Of a DNA stretch of 64,000 nt, positions 20,222 to 58,509 are shown piece after piece. Both the position numbers and the translations under genes were made by a program. Source of the stretch: Gavia stellata. Its lineage: Eukaryota; Chordata; Aves; Gaviiformes; Gaviidae. The stretch is taken from NCBI RefSeq assembly GCF_030936135.1, contig NC_082620.1, forward strand, positions 2,666,001 to 2,730,000. Reading direction: 5' to 3'. Position 1 is the first letter of the stretch. Every line of letters begins with the position of its first letter. The notes under the pieces were generated by a model. It was given only the letters and a program-made list of their open reading frames with translations, was not told the origin of the DNA and ran no database searches.

Positions 20222-23200
20222 TCACTGCTTGAAGGTGGACTGCAGCTCCTTGAACGCCGCCTTCCTCTGCTTCAGCTCCTCCGCCTGCTTCTTCTTCTCC
20301 TCCTGCTCCGCCTTGATCTCCTCCTCGAAGCGGCTAGCATCATGGATGGCTTGCACCTGCAGACGGTAGCACGTCTGGCTGGGTCCCCCGAGACCCCCGC
20401 CAAGCTCTGCTGCCCACCCCAACATCTCCACCTCCTGCCCACCCATCGTCCCCCAGCGAGCCGGCACCACATCACCCTCGCGCATCACTGCTGCGCATCG
20501 GGACCTCTCGTGCCCCGGCACTCGCCTCACCTTGGCCTCGAAGAAGCTCTTGGCACCTTTCACCCCCTCCGTGGAGACGTCGATCTCGGAGAGGCGGGCC
20601 AGAGCGTGCAGCCCGCTGTCCTCCTGCAGCTCGCCCGCCGCCGCCTTGCGGAAAATCAGCAGGAACTGCGAGGGGAGACGGTGGCATCAGCTCCCCCGAG
20701 ACCTCAAAGCCACCGCAACTCCCTCCCCACCTTCGTACCACCACCCCGGCCCAGCGCTGAGCTGAGCAGCAGTCGGGGACACCTCCTTGCCAGCGTGGAG
20801 CCCCCCCCAGCCCCTCACCTCCCGAAAGCTGAGCTTGCTGTCCAGGTCTTCGTCCACTTCCTTGATCATGTTCTTCAGGCCCAGGTGTGTCTGTGGGGCC
20901 CCCAGCTTCTCCATCATCAGCTTCAGCTCCATCAGGTCAATGAAGCCGTCTTTCCCCGCGTCGTACCTGCAGGATGGAGGCACGGTCCAGTCAAATCACC
21001 ACGGGGCACAACGCGCATGCAGCCCCCCCGCACCTCTGTGTGTACCCCACAGCCGGTGCCCGCGCTGGCCAGGGAGCGAGGCGGCAGGGGACCGAGGAGG
21101 GAACAGCCAGAATCCAGGCACCAATGGTCTTGGATGGCTTGCCAGGCCATGGGAAGCTGCCGGTGGACCACTAACAGCCCCCTGGAGCATCATCCGGGAT
21201 CGTTTCTGCTTCCCTGCGGCACTTGGCAGGAGAAACCCCTGGGATGCTGCCAAACCTGCCGCTGGCTCCCTGGGCCAGGAGCCCGAGCACGCGCTCCCCT
21301 GGACTGCTCCAAGGGATAACGGGCCACCGTGTTAAGCCTCCCAGGCACCGCTCCCCCCCATTGCCCCTCGGTCACGACCCACCTTCCTCTTGGTGGAGTC
21401 AGCAGCCTGCCCGGCTCCCAGGGCTTTGGCACCGGGCAGCCCCTGCCCATTTGACTGCGGGGACCGTGAGCCCACCCGGTGCGGCCACCTCCTTCCCCCT
21501 ATGACACCTCCAGGGGACCGCTCCCGCCTGCCCAGAGCCCCTCGGCCTCCATGCTCCAGCCCTGGCTACGTGCCTGGCTTGGCCGAGAGAGCCGGGCGCG
21601 TCTCTGTTTACCGAGCCTGCTTACGGACCCCAGCAGGGACACCCCTCCTCGGACCCCCGCCTGCGACCACGCCACCGTCCCCTCCGGCCTCCCGCCACCT
21701 GCCCCGCCTGCACGGAGCCGGCCGCTCGCCCTGTTTGCCGGCTGCTGCACCGTGGGCTGTGCCGGCGACACGCTGCCCCGGAGCCTTTCGGCACGGCATA
21801 GCAGGCTCTCGCTGGGGAGCCAGCACGGATCCACGCTTCGTACGGCTGCACGCTTCGTACGGCTCCACGGCACGGGCAGCTGCTCTCCCCGCCGTGCCCC
21901 TGCGAGGCTCGCTGCTGTCACCTCGCCCCACCGCCCTTCCTGGGCACGACTGCGGGCGCAAGAGGAAGGCCCTGCGGCACGTCCCAGGGCGATGCAGAAG
22001 TAGGCAATGCAGAAGTAGGCGAGCAGCTACCCAGCTGCAACCTTTTTTTTTTTATTCTCACTTGTCTTTTCTGTGCCTGCAGGCGCTGCAGCAGCCACGC
22101 AGAGCGCCACGCTCCCCGCGCCGCAGGGCCGTGACTCATTTGTACCTTCTCTGCTGTGGTCCATGCCGCAAGCGGCTCCTTCCTGCTCTCCCACGCTGCT
22201 GGGGGCCCTGAACCAAGGCTGCCCCCCCCCCAGCCCCGCTCACCTCTGCCTGCCGCCACCGCCGCCACCCCGGGAGCCAGGCTGGGGGAGCAGCGCCCGT
22301 GCGCTTTCTGCCTCCGAGTCCCCTCTCAGAGCATCGCACCAAGACTTTCTCTGCAAGTGGCACGTTTGCCAGCGCGGCCCTGCCGCCTCGTCCCGTGCAA
22401 GCCATCCCCCAACCACAGGGTGCTTCCTCGCTCCCCTCCTCTGATTTTCAGGGACGCAGACACCCCTCTGCTTTTCCCGCGGAAGCTCCCAAAGGGCAAC
22501 ATCTGCCCTGTAGAGAGTAAAAACCCTTCCACGCGTTGCTTTACCCTGTACAGCCCGGATCATTGCGTCACGAGGACGGCAGCGGTGGCAAGGGCAGCGT
22601 GGCAGCGCTTGGCTTGACAGCATCCTTGCCTTGGGAGACCCCCCCAGCTCCCAAGCCCCCAGGAGCCGCCCCGCCGCCTTGCTGGAGGGCGCGCAGCCCC
22701 GGCGCTGCTCCTTTCGCTGCAGCGAGACGCTGCAGGTGTCAGAGCAAATGCGTCTGCTTCACGCGCCCGGCTCCCTCGTCTGCGCAGCACTGGCCAGACT
22801 CCCGCCACGCGCCGCTTCCCCCCCACGCCGCCATCTGCGCCGTGGCCACAGCACCCACGTCCTCGGCCACCCGTCTCCGCCGGTGCCAGGAGCGGTCACT
22901 CCGGCTGCGGTTCTTCCCCGGGGGACCCCAAGCATGGTCCCCCCGCACCGTGGGCTCCCTTCTGCTGCAGCACAAGAGACTGCTAGCAGCAACCTGCACG
23001 TCTCGCTGCCTTGTCCACATGTGATGGGGACACAGCCCTCCGGGAAGAAGCGGGGAACGGGGGGGGTCCTCGCACTGCCAGGGATGCTGCGAGGGCACGC
23101 CTGCACCCCGAAGAGCCTCCCAGCCTTGTGCTTCGGGACTCACTGCCTCCATCCCCTTCGCTTTCTCCAGCGCTCGGCCATACTCAAGCAAGACCACCCA

Positions 23201-24573
23201 GCACGCTTACACGGACTCATCCCTGCCCTGGTGCCGGCCAGGACAAGGGGCAGCAGCACGCCCCAGCCATGCCTTCGCCTCCGCTGTCTCCACGCTCTCC
23301 GGAGCCGTGCTGCCTCCACGCTGCCTGCACAAAGCTCCCAACGTGCTGCGGGCTCTGCGGGGATGCTCCTGGCTGTCCCACTCACCCCCGACTACTCACG
23401 CACATCCTGGCGTGACCGTGCTCGGAGCCACCCCGATTTCTGTCTCCCCCTGGAAATTTCCAGGGCTCGAGGCTCGCTGCCAGCCTTCCCCCGCGGGGCC
23501 GGGGGCCGAGCTGGTGGAGTCACGCTCCACCATGTGTGGTGGCACGCAGCGCGGTCAGGGATGCTGGGGACACGCTGCAGCCCTGGGAGCTGCACCGCTG
23601 GCGGAGAAGTGGGGGCCCCTCGGCACTGCAGCAGAGGGTACGCAGGGGTACCTTGTGGTATCCTCCAGCCCCCCTTCCCCAGCCTCAGCTCAGGGTGCCG
23701 GGGTCCCTCCTCCCAGGAGATGGGGGACAGGGGGTCCCTTCTGCAAGGATTTGGGGTGCGCAGGGGTCTCTCCTGCAATGAGCTGGGGGAAGGGGTCCCT
23801 GGCAGCCCTCCCGCAAGGTGCTGGAGAGGGGAGAAGTCCCTGGGATCCCTCCTGCAAGGAGTAGGGGGGGGGTCCCAGCCATCCCTCCTGCAAAGAGCTG
23901 GGATGGGGGGGAGCCTCCTGCAAGGAGTCAGGGGGTCCCCTCCCGCAAGGAATAGGGGGGTCCTCTCCTGAAAGGAATGGGGGGTCCCTTCTGCAAGGAA
24001 TAGGGGGTTCCTCCCGCAAGGAGTCAGGGGGGTCCCTCCCACAAGGAATAGGGGGGTCCCCTCCCGCAAGGAATAGGGGGGTCCCTCCTGCAAGGAGTCA
24101 GAGGGGGTGCCCTCCCGCAAGGAGTCAGGGGGTCCCTCCCGCAAGGAATGGGGGGGTCCCCTCCCGCAAGGAATGGGGGGGCCCTCCCGCAAGGAGCCGG
24201 GGGGCCCTCCCGCAAGCACGGGGCGGGGTGCCCAGGGACACCTCACCTGCCAGGAGCCGGGAGCGGCCCCCCCACCAGCAGGATGCCGGGGTGCCCCGGC
24301 CGGGCGGGCCCCGGTGATGCCACCCGGGGGGGTCCCCGTCCCCCGTCCCCCCCCCCCGACCCCCGCCGGCACTCACTGTCGGAAGAGCCGCTCCATGTCG
24401 CGGAGCTGCCGCCGGGAGAACTCGCGGAACTCCCCGGCGGGGCTGAAAACGCGGCGGCCGCCCCCGGGCGAACCCTCACCGCCCCCCGCCCGCCCCGCCG
24501 GGCTGCCCGGTCCCGGCCCCGGCTCCGGCCCCCGGCCCCGCCGCCCCGCCAGCTCCTCCGCCGCCGCCGCCAT
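20222..24573 (-). CDS. EFHD2: EF-hand domain-containing protein D2 (swiprosin-1), complete
   Basis: Calcium-binding cytoskeletal adaptor that binds F-actin. Four coding exons on the - strand: 24573-24377, 20966-20819, 20665-20531, 20356-20222; borders are AG/GT and phases close to 204 codons plus TGA. Residues 1-38 are low-complexity Ala/Gly/Pro/Arg. RRVFSPAGEFREFSRRQLRD begins the conserved core. EF-hand loop 1 is residues 68-79 (DAGKDGFIDLME) and loop 2 is 104-115 (DEDLDSKLSFRE), both with acidic positions 1 and 12. A Glu/Lys-rich C-terminal helix (about 165-200) ends AAFKELQSTFKQ. Human EFHD2 is 240 aa; the difference is in the disordered N-terminus. The ATG is the first in exon 1 and lies in GCC-rich Kozak-like context inside a CpG island. 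Introns 2-3 are short, whereas intron 1 is 3.4 kb and carries a minisatellite. It sits between CTRC and FHAD1 as in human. Confidence 0.95.
21000..23690. other. EFHD2: EFHD2 intron 1, body
   Basis: GC-rich intronic DNA. Open frames of several hundred codons exist on the + strand but have no family resemblance and overlap frames on the other strand. A small direct repeat (ACGCTTCGTACGGCT, near 21833-21861) is the only local structure noticed. Confidence 0.5.
23700..24215. repeat. G-rich minisatellite in EFHD2 intron 1
   Basis: About 18 tandem units of roughly 20-33 bp with core TCC(C/T)GCAAGGA followed by a run of 4-6 G and GTCCC. The units become shorter and more alike toward 24200, suggesting recent spread at that end, close to the EFHD2 first exon. 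The + strand carries repeated G runs of four or more and could form G-quadruplexes. Its antisense translation gives proline/glycine repeats with no coding meaning. Confidence 0.9.
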
Positions 24574-24870
24574 GGTGCCCGGATGGCCGCTCCGCCCCGC
24601 TCCGCCCCGCCGACGGGGGCGGCCCCGGGGGCCGGGCTGGAGCCCCCCGGTTGGGCTGCCCCGGCCCCGGCCCGAGCCGCGCCGCCGGCCCATCGCTGCT
24701 CCCCCCGCGGCGGGGGCTGCCGGGCACCGGGGGGGCTCCGGTGGGCACCGGGGGGGGCTCCGGCGGGCACCGCCCCAACCCCACCGCCCCCCATCAGCCC
24801 CTCACCGTCCCCCCGGCCTCCCCCGCCGGCTGGGACAGCTCTCCGCGGTGCTCCCGTCCACCGGGGGGAT
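24330..24870. promoter_or_regulatory. EFHD2: CpG island at the EFHD2 first exon
   Basis: Very high GC with dense CG dinucleotides around the EFHD2 start, including GGGGCGG-like boxes (for example the CCCCGCC runs at 24590-24615). No TATA box is evident, consistent with a broadly used promoter. The transcription start is inferred between 24590 and 24850. Confidence 0.65.
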
Positions 24871-26064
24871 GTCCCCGGGATGGAGGTGGGATTCCTTAGG
24901 ATCGAGGGAAGGGAAGGGGCTTCTGCAGCCCCAGGTGCCTCTACAGACACCTGCACCCCTTCCAGCTCCAGCCATTACCAACCGGGGGGGTTGGCAAGGG
25001 TGGGATGGAGGTGATGAACATCACCTACCCCAGCCCCAAAGCGCCGGATAAACCCGCAGAAGATGCCCGCGGCGCGGACGGACAGGCTCACAGCGCAATG
25101 GTTGACTTACGCAGGCATACAAGGTCATGCCTTGCCCCAAAATCAGCCCAGGCCATCACGCAGATGGAAGCCCACGGTACATCTTGCGGGGAAAAAACAG
25201 GCCACGCCGCTAACCGGAGCCCTGCGGCACAGCCGCGCGGTCCGCGCCAGAAATTAGGCATCGGCCATGGCGCGCCCCTGGGTGCCCAGCAGCCCCGGGG
25301 AGGCTCTGCCCAACAGCACGCCTGCGGACAATGCGGTTCCTGCGTCAGCAAGCTGCAGCCCCTCTGTGCTGCTTTCAGACCTTTTTATCCTATTATAAAA
25401 CTCCCCAAAAACCAAACCAAACCAAAAAAACAAAAAAACCCAGCGGGGTTTTGCTCACATCCAAATTATCCCTGGCTGAAAAGATCTGCAGAGGACTCAG
25501 CCCAGGCTGCTCCGAGTGATGCCAAGGCAGTGCGGCTGCAGGGGCGACATGCGCTGAAACCGTCCCCCGTAAAGACACCCCCCCTCAAAATACTGCTGCT
25601 CCCCAGAAACTCTGCTCTCACCCTTGCTAACAGCAATAGTGGCAGCACAACTGCATTTGATGGCAACAGCAGGAGGGCGAGCGAGACCGTGTCGTTGCCC
25701 CATTCCAGCCGACCGGGATCTTGCTCTCGTCTCCGCAGGCTCATTCTCACGCTGCTGCTGTAACACATCAGCACGGCCGATGCGGCTCCTCTTCTTCCCT
25801 TCCCGATACTACGTGGTGGCTCGCCATGGTGCCGGTCAGCGCTGCGCTCTGGCGTTCCTGGGGCGCTGTGTTTCCATACTGCATCGTGGCTTATGCTCCA
25901 ACTTCCCCATGACACCACAGGGAGTGGAGGACACGGGAGTCCCACGGGATGATCCAAGGCAGGCAGGCTTCACGTGCTCGAGGCCACTTCAGCAGCGACA
26001 GGACAGACCCCACACAACTGACTTCACACATATACTGTATACACAGGGCTGTATTCACACACGT
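24871..26064. other. EFHD2 upstream to FHAD1 3' end, nothing coding recognised
   Basis: About 1.2 kb separating the CpG island from the FHAD1 3' end. It contains an A/C-rich run near 25400-25440 and no exon, RNA gene or transposon that I can support. The FHAD1 3'UTR may extend into it. Confidence 0.45.
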
Positions 26065-26301
26065 ATATATTTATATACACAGACGTATAGACTGGGCTGT
26101 ATCCACACAACCTTTTCTACTGCCATAAACCCCACCATGTAGTATGGGACACGTACTGTGGAAAATAAGGTCCTACACACCATACAGTCACACCAGCATG
26201 TCCAGGATCTACAGGGGCTCCTCAAAACGCACTCACACCTCGTACCACGTCCAACATTAGAGTCCACAGCGCGGCGACCCGCTCCTACCGCGGACCTTCG
26301 C
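26065..26301 (-). other. FHAD1: Candidate FHAD1 3'UTR
   Basis: The sequence downstream of the FHAD1 stop on the - strand. An AT-rich patch at 26040-26110 contains TATAAA (RC at 26070-26075), a variant poly(A) hexamer. No AATAAA is visible nearby, so the end is uncertain. Confidence 0.35.
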
Positions 26302-52682
<26,381 letters not shown>

Positions 52683-52699
52683 CCAGCCCCTTCACCTGC

Positions 52700-55520
52700 A
52701 AGGCTTGCATTAAAAAAACCACAACTATTCAGTTAGTAATCCCCCATCCAACACACGCAACTGAGCCAAGAACGTCTTGACCAACTCGTGCACTAGAAAC
52801 TGTACAAAATCAACCCAAATGTGGCTCTTTCCCGGCCGGCAGCACGGCCGCAGCCTCGCAGTAGCCTTGGAAACCCCGGCTGAGCCGGAGCCTGCTGCCG
52901 CCCTCCTGGGTGCGTTTTTCTCTTTGTTTTGTTTTGTTTTTTTTTTTTTGCTTCTCCTTTTTCCAAGCAACTGGCCCAGCAGCACAACACAGCTCCGCGC
53001 CGGCTACAGCTCCCCTTGCCAGCGGGTGACACACACAGGAACATTTCTCTGTCTATCAAAAAACTCACAGGGGGTCAGTGCAAGCTGCCGGGGCTGCCAG
53101 CGAACATTTTTTCCCCTTTTTAACTTATTTTTTATTTAATACCATGCACACACACACAAACAGGTCTTGCAACCTCGGGCAAGCAGATAAACATGCTGGG
53201 GACACCATCACCCATCTGCACGTGTCTCCATCAACGTACCTTCACCCCAGGCCACCGCAAGCCCATTTTCAGCAGAAAAAGGGAAAATAACACATCCGCC
53301 AACAACCACCCGCTGGCAGCCTCCTGTTTGGCCTCGCCAGTGCCAGCGACACTTGAGCCTCTCTCCCCCCATCCAAGCACCCGACCCTGATCTCCTGCCC
53401 CACTGCCATCCAAAGCTGTCTCCCCTTCGCCGCCGGCGAACGGCACCCCAAACGAGAGCCCCTAATTAGCGCAGGCTCCCACCACTGCACTCTGCTAATT
53501 CCCGTGCCTTTTCCTGCATTGCTTTCCGAACGTCGTTGGCGCGTCTTTCAAGCGCGATTGCGGTGAAGTTGGCTGGTTGGTGGGGGGGTTGGTGAGCTGG
53601 GCACCGCTCAAGCACCCGTGTCCCCCTCCATGGGTTTTGGGAAGGTGGGAAGCGCGGCAGCCCTATATTGCCCCAAACCACAGCATTTCCCTGAACCCCA
53701 GCGTTGTGCCATACACACCACGACTATATTCCTTTTGAAAAGCAGCCCAGGCTTGCTGGAAACGAGCCTAAACCTCGCATTTTTGGTAACAGCAAACCCC
53801 AAGATTGCTTTTTGGCCCAGTCCCGCTCCAGCGGCTGAGAAATTCCCACATCATCCGGCCAAAACACATAGGAAGCGGAGCGCAAATTCACCCTTTGGCC
53901 AAATTTGCAGGCACGCAGACAGCTGCGAGAGTGGCTATTGCCCCACCGGCCTGCAAGTCAACAGCAAATCCGTTCGGATGCACGCACGTGAAACCACAGC
54001 GCTTTCCCCCCAAAATAAATTGCCCATCTACAAATATCCTGCAAACAAAGGTTTCCTGATAGTCCCAGGGCTGCTCCAATGCTTGGCAGGACCCGAATTC
54101 CAACCCTGGACGAAGGGGCTGCTCTGCTGACCGGGTCAGGTTAATAACAGGTTTGCACATCTTGCGAGTTGCCGTTGACCATGAGTTACCTTTCAGAGGG
54201 ATATAGGTGCAATCTTAAACACTGCACGGGGAAACACATCCCGATTTCTTACCTACCAGCGTGTCCTACCTGGGAAAAACATCTCCACCATACTCACCTT
54301 CAGGAATAACTGGTCTCTTACAATATATTACAGTGCCTCCTCAATTTCACACAGGGACAAGCCATCCTAGGAGAGCGATGGTCACAGCTTTGGGATCGCT
54401 GGCACTTCTCAGCATCCCACATCCCCCTCTGCTTTCCATGTACTGTCAGAGGGCGAGTATGCAAGTAGCTGGAGATGCCTATTACCCATTCAGGCATTTT
54501 TTGCATAATTACTGCATTAGTCACAGCCCGTTTCACTGCAGTAACTGCACTTTATGTCATTTTTTCAGCTCTTTTCCTACATGAGACATTGGGAAAGATT
54601 CTGCTTTCGCCAGTCTGGTTTGTTAAATGGGACTTTCTGCTAAAGCAGCTCTATGAAACTTCAACTCCCAACTGCTCAGACAAGAGGACTCACTTTATTA
54701 ACCCAATATTTACCCAGATTTTCTAAGACAACTGTTAGCGTTGTGTTTCTTCACCAGGGAGGGAGGACGTCGTGCCTTGCCTCCCGCTGCAGGCAGGCTC
54801 TTAGGGGCACACGTGCCCGGGAGACAACTTCCAAGGAGCTGCACCACCTTTCTAACCCCCTCAACAAGAACCACAGGGGACTCCCTGCCCCAAATCCCTC
54901 AAGCTGGGGTATATTCTTCTACTAATTTTTTCCTTCTCTTCAATAAGGGAGTCTCTTATTTAGTGGTGTTATTTTGCCCATCTGAGGTCATGCCTTGGGG
55001 CACAGCAAAGTGAAATTCCTGTGATACAGCAGAAATTACGAGATGCAATATGAAATAATAACAAGAGAAACTGTTATATGGATTTGGACCAGCATCTCTT
55101 CTTTGCCTTCGCTTTGGTCACTTGCACTCCTCTCGTACCTTATAGCAACCATATTGCCAAGTCAACCTCTGCTGAATGGTCCTTACCTACATCGGTATCA
55201 GCATCATACCAACAAAGCCACATCCGTACCGGCAGCCCAGAGGCAGAGGGCAGATTAGCCACACCGACATCTGCCACAAATTCATGGGAGATGCTGCTCT
55301 CTACCCACACCACCAAAATTCAGACCACTCGAGGGAGCCCGCGGCTGAACCTGCTGACGACTGCCGTCGTTCGCTTTGCTGAAAGCCCGGGAGGCAGCAC
55401 GTGGCTGGGATGCCGGTGCAGCGGCATCCGCCCTAAAACATATAACTGCTTTTATACCGCTCCGGCTTGCAAACCTTGGGAAGGGCCAACCGCGCATGAG
55501 TGCACCCACACACAAACACG
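52700..55520. other. FHAD1 upstream region
   Basis: About 2.8 kb between the first FHAD1 coding exon and the TMEM51 3' end. It must contain the FHAD1 promoter and 5'UTR exon, but I cannot place them. A T-rich run lies at 52925-52950 and a short CA repeat at 53143-53160. No other gene is recognised. Confidence 0.5.
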
Positions 55521-55524
55521 ATGT

Positions 55525-56291
55525 ACAAAATATTTATTTAGAACAGGTCTGTTGGCGCAGCATGCTCAGCAGTCCTTTCACCCTGCACACCCCCCGGCAG
55601 AGGTGCGCTCAGACAGCTCCCAACCCCCTGGATTTATCCACTTGCCTCGAACGGACCGTCCCTTCGCATCGGAGCACAAAACACAACAGAGAAAGCAACC
55701 GAGGCAAGTAATCCATCCTCTCCCCGAGGAGCACAGGGCCCGTTTCAGCCCGCTTCCCACCAGCCAGCACAGACCTTGGCAGGAGTCGGGGCTGGCCATG
55801 GGCCACCATCCCAGCCCCGGACGGGAGCGGGGGAAAGCTGCAGTGCTACTCCGGCAACGCGGTTTCCCTAACTCAGAAAGAAAAGACACCAAAAAAAAGG
55901 AGCGTTGCCCTTTTCCACTTGGAAAATCCTTGTTTGGTAACGGTTTGGTGGCTTGGAAAAGTCTTGCTGGCACAAGGGGGAGAGGAGATACATTGGGTGG
56001 TCCTTGTGTGAAACACCACAAATTACACTTTTGGTACTTCCAGCGTTCATTTACTTCAGAGCGGCAGAACTACTGGCATTCAGGTTTCTTTCCCCACGGT
56101 CTTTTGTAAAACCCTGTCCTGGGAAAAACTTGTCCTGTCGCCGTGCCACAGCGCTACGCACCCACCGTGTCCTCCACGTCACAGCTTCCAGGGAGCCCTG
56201 ACCGCTTCTGCACCCCCAGGCTGAGCCCCTCTTAGTGTGTTTTTCTCAAAACCAAAACAAAAACCCCCAGCAGCATCACAGATTCCTCTTT
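55525..56291 (-). other. TMEM51: TMEM51 3'UTR with poly(A) signal
   Basis: About 770 bases from the stop codon to AATAAA on the - strand (RC TTTATT within 55532-55539). It is followed by normal intergenic DNA. Confidence 0.7.
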
Positions 56292-58390
56292 TTAAGTCAT
56301 TTGCTGGCTCTCTGGTGCTTTCTCCTGGATCTCCTCGTACTTGGGCGGAGGGGTCAGCGGCTCTATCGTGACAGGGGCGGTGCTGTTCCCCTGCGCCAGG
56401 TTTAGCCTGATGTCCTTCAGGTGCAGCTTCTCCGACTTGATCCTCCGGACCTTCAGTGGCTTCAGGCGCTTGCTCAGGCGCGAGCCGTGCCGGCTGGGCT
56501 GCCGCTCCGTGCCGGGCTCCGCGCCGGCAGCTCCCGGCGGATGGGTGCTTTCGTCGAGCCCCGTCAGCGACTCGTAGGAGGGCAGGGAGACGCTGACCCT
56601 GTTGCTCCTGTCTGAGTCTCTGGGCTCGGAGTAGCCCGCGTTCATCACCTCCTCGTAGCTGGGGACGTAGTACCGGGAAGACACGTCTTCGTCCTCTTCT
56701 TGACTAGAGGGGAAAAATTAAGGCTATCAGTAGCACAAAATTTCAGCTTCTGTGTGGGCAGGGGATGGAGAGAATAAAACCGATCTCCCCTTAAGACCTT
56801 AACAAATTTTTTGCCCTTCTACATTATATACCAGTTCCTTTTAGTTTGACAGAACAGATCACAACCCCACCTACATTCAGACACATTTTTATTTCCTTGT
56901 GACATACGTCCACCTTTGATCATCACTTTCTTTGCACACAAAACCTCTTTTTCTATTGCACAACCATGATTTCTTCCCCCAGCAGAACACTGCCTTCTCT
57001 CCTCCCCTCTCGATAATCAGTCAAAATACATTTGAAAGGGACGTCACCCCTCTGTCTTTGCCATTCAGATGTCCTTTGGGTTGGGTATCTACCTTGAGTT
57101 TTTCTGCAAGGAGATTCAGCTCTGCAATACATTACCATCTATGCCACAGGTACCTGCACGTAGCCTGCACGCATATACTTGGCGTTTCTTTTGCCTTACG
57201 GAGTTACCTTTAGAATCTAATAGGGAAAAACAGTTTTCTGGGTGGATCTGCACACAGAGTAATGCTCTGCAGTCCCCGATGGCAGCTCTCCCCCGCAGCA
57301 TTCCCTAGGCAGCAGCCAGCAGAGCCATCGTCTCCTCCTGCCACCGCACACCCCACGTTGTCCCAACGCCCCTCTGCCTCTCTCTGCACAGACACAGCCC
57401 GCACCGGGGACCGCGCCGATTCCCCGGGCTGCTGAGATGGCCGAGGACTTCTCCTGCGCCCCGTGTTTGTCCAGACTGCGCCTGCTGTGGCAGCAGCCTT
57501 TGCTCTGCTCGTTGGAGTTCCCTGAGCAAACAGCAGAGCCCTGCAGACTTTCACCGGGTCTAAACTCCATTTCCACTTGCTGCCTATGCTGCTGCAGCTG
57601 AAAGGCTGCTTGGCACCTCCGGCTGCACCCAGCAGCTCTCCTCTCCCTCCGCAGCCCCTCGACCGGCTTGCAGCGGCGATCCCACTCTTCTGTGTTAACC
57701 ATTAACCACGACTCGCAGCGTTGCCTCTCAGCACGCTGCCTGGGTACTGACAAAGCCAGGAGTGGCACGTCTCAGCCACGCTGGCTTGGCCATGGCTCCA
57801 TCTAGACCCCAGCTTACACACAAACAACGCCTCCTTTCACCTACAGCACCATAAATACAGCTGGAGTCATTCCTTCCTGATCTCCATAAAGCATTTCAAC
57901 CCTAAACCATGACGTGTGCTTGCCTTTATTTTAGCATATGCTGCCATCAGCCTTACTCTCCTTGCTCCTGATCTCCTTGAGCAAGAATAACAGCTCTTAG
58001 TTTCGTTCCTACACTCGATCCCGCTCCCTTTCTCCCCAAAAAGCCTCACCTGTCCTCCTGGTGCGAGGGCTCTGCAGATGCCTGGTGCTGCACGCAAGCG
58101 ATATCTTCGCTTTGCCTCTTCTTGTCGCGGATATTCAAGCAGATGGAGAGCAGCAGCAGCAGCACGCCCGCCCCCACCAACACGTATGCCACTGAGAAGG
58201 TCTTGCTCTTCAAAATGCCTCCGGTGCCGCGGTCAGGCTTGCTGCTGTTCCCGGCGTGAGCGGCGGGTTTGTCGGTGGGGACAAAGCCGGGGACGAGGTT
58301 CCAGACAGCCATGATGATGCCGAGGACCAGCATCCCCAGCCCTATCGCCGTCAGGGCGTAGTGCGAGCCGTTGGCCCGAGACTGGGCCAT
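56292..58390 (-). CDS. TMEM51: Transmembrane protein 51, complete coding region, 2 exons
   Basis: Two-pass membrane protein of unknown molecular function. Coding exons 58390-58050 and 56703-56292 on the - strand join in phase 2 and give 250 residues plus TAA; human TMEM51 is 253. It starts MAQSRANGSHYALTAIGLGM. Membrane segments are about residues 12-34 (ALTAIGLGMLVLGIIMAVW) and 60-85 (FSVAYVLVGAGVLLLLLSIC). A Glu/Asp patch (SQEEDEDVSS) precedes the cytosolic tail. The tail carries conserved tyrosine motifs YVPSYEEVMN, LPSYESLTGLDE and PPPKYEEIQEKAP; PPKY is a canonical PPxY motif able to bind WW domains of NEDD4-type ligases. The stretch RLKPLKVRRIKSEKLHLKD is nearly identical to human. The upstream acceptor at 58508-58509 shows that a 5' noncoding exon lies further right. 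Position beside FHAD1 agrees with human. Confidence 0.96.
56704..58049. other. TMEM51: TMEM51 intron between coding exons
   Basis: About 1.3 kb of unremarkable intron. The donor GTGAGG is at 58049 and the acceptor CTCTAG ends at 56704. Open frames on the - strand near 57210-57770 have no family resemblance. Confidence 0.7.
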
Positions 58391-58507
58391 CGCTCCTGCT
58401 GCTGGCTGGCTGGCCGGGCTGCCCGCACCTTACAGCATGGCTCGGGTTGAGGGGGCTGCAGGCCTGCTAGCATGCGTGCGGTCCCCTCCCCAGGCAAGCG
58501 TTGACCT
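58050..58507 (-). other. TMEM51: TMEM51 first coding exon with 5'UTR part
   Basis: The exon appears to begin after TCTTCCCAG (AG at 58508-58509), leaving 117 bases of 5'UTR before the ATG at 58390. Confidence 0.6.
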
Positions 58508-58509
58508 CT

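Noticed and set aside
19760-21319. 519-codon open frame on the + strand
   Set aside because: It runs antisense over EFHD2 exons and 3'UTR. Its low-complexity Pro/Ala/Arg/His composition is what antisense of GC-rich DNA gives; no domain is visible.
22631-23971. 446-codon open frame on the + strand
   Set aside because: Lies in EFHD2 intron 1 and runs into the minisatellite; codon use and composition reflect GC content, with no recognisable domain.
23392-24372. 326-codon - strand frame rich in proline repeats
   Set aside because: Produced by the tandem array, whose unit length drifts; repeats differ by non-codon steps and the frame overlaps an EFHD2 intron.
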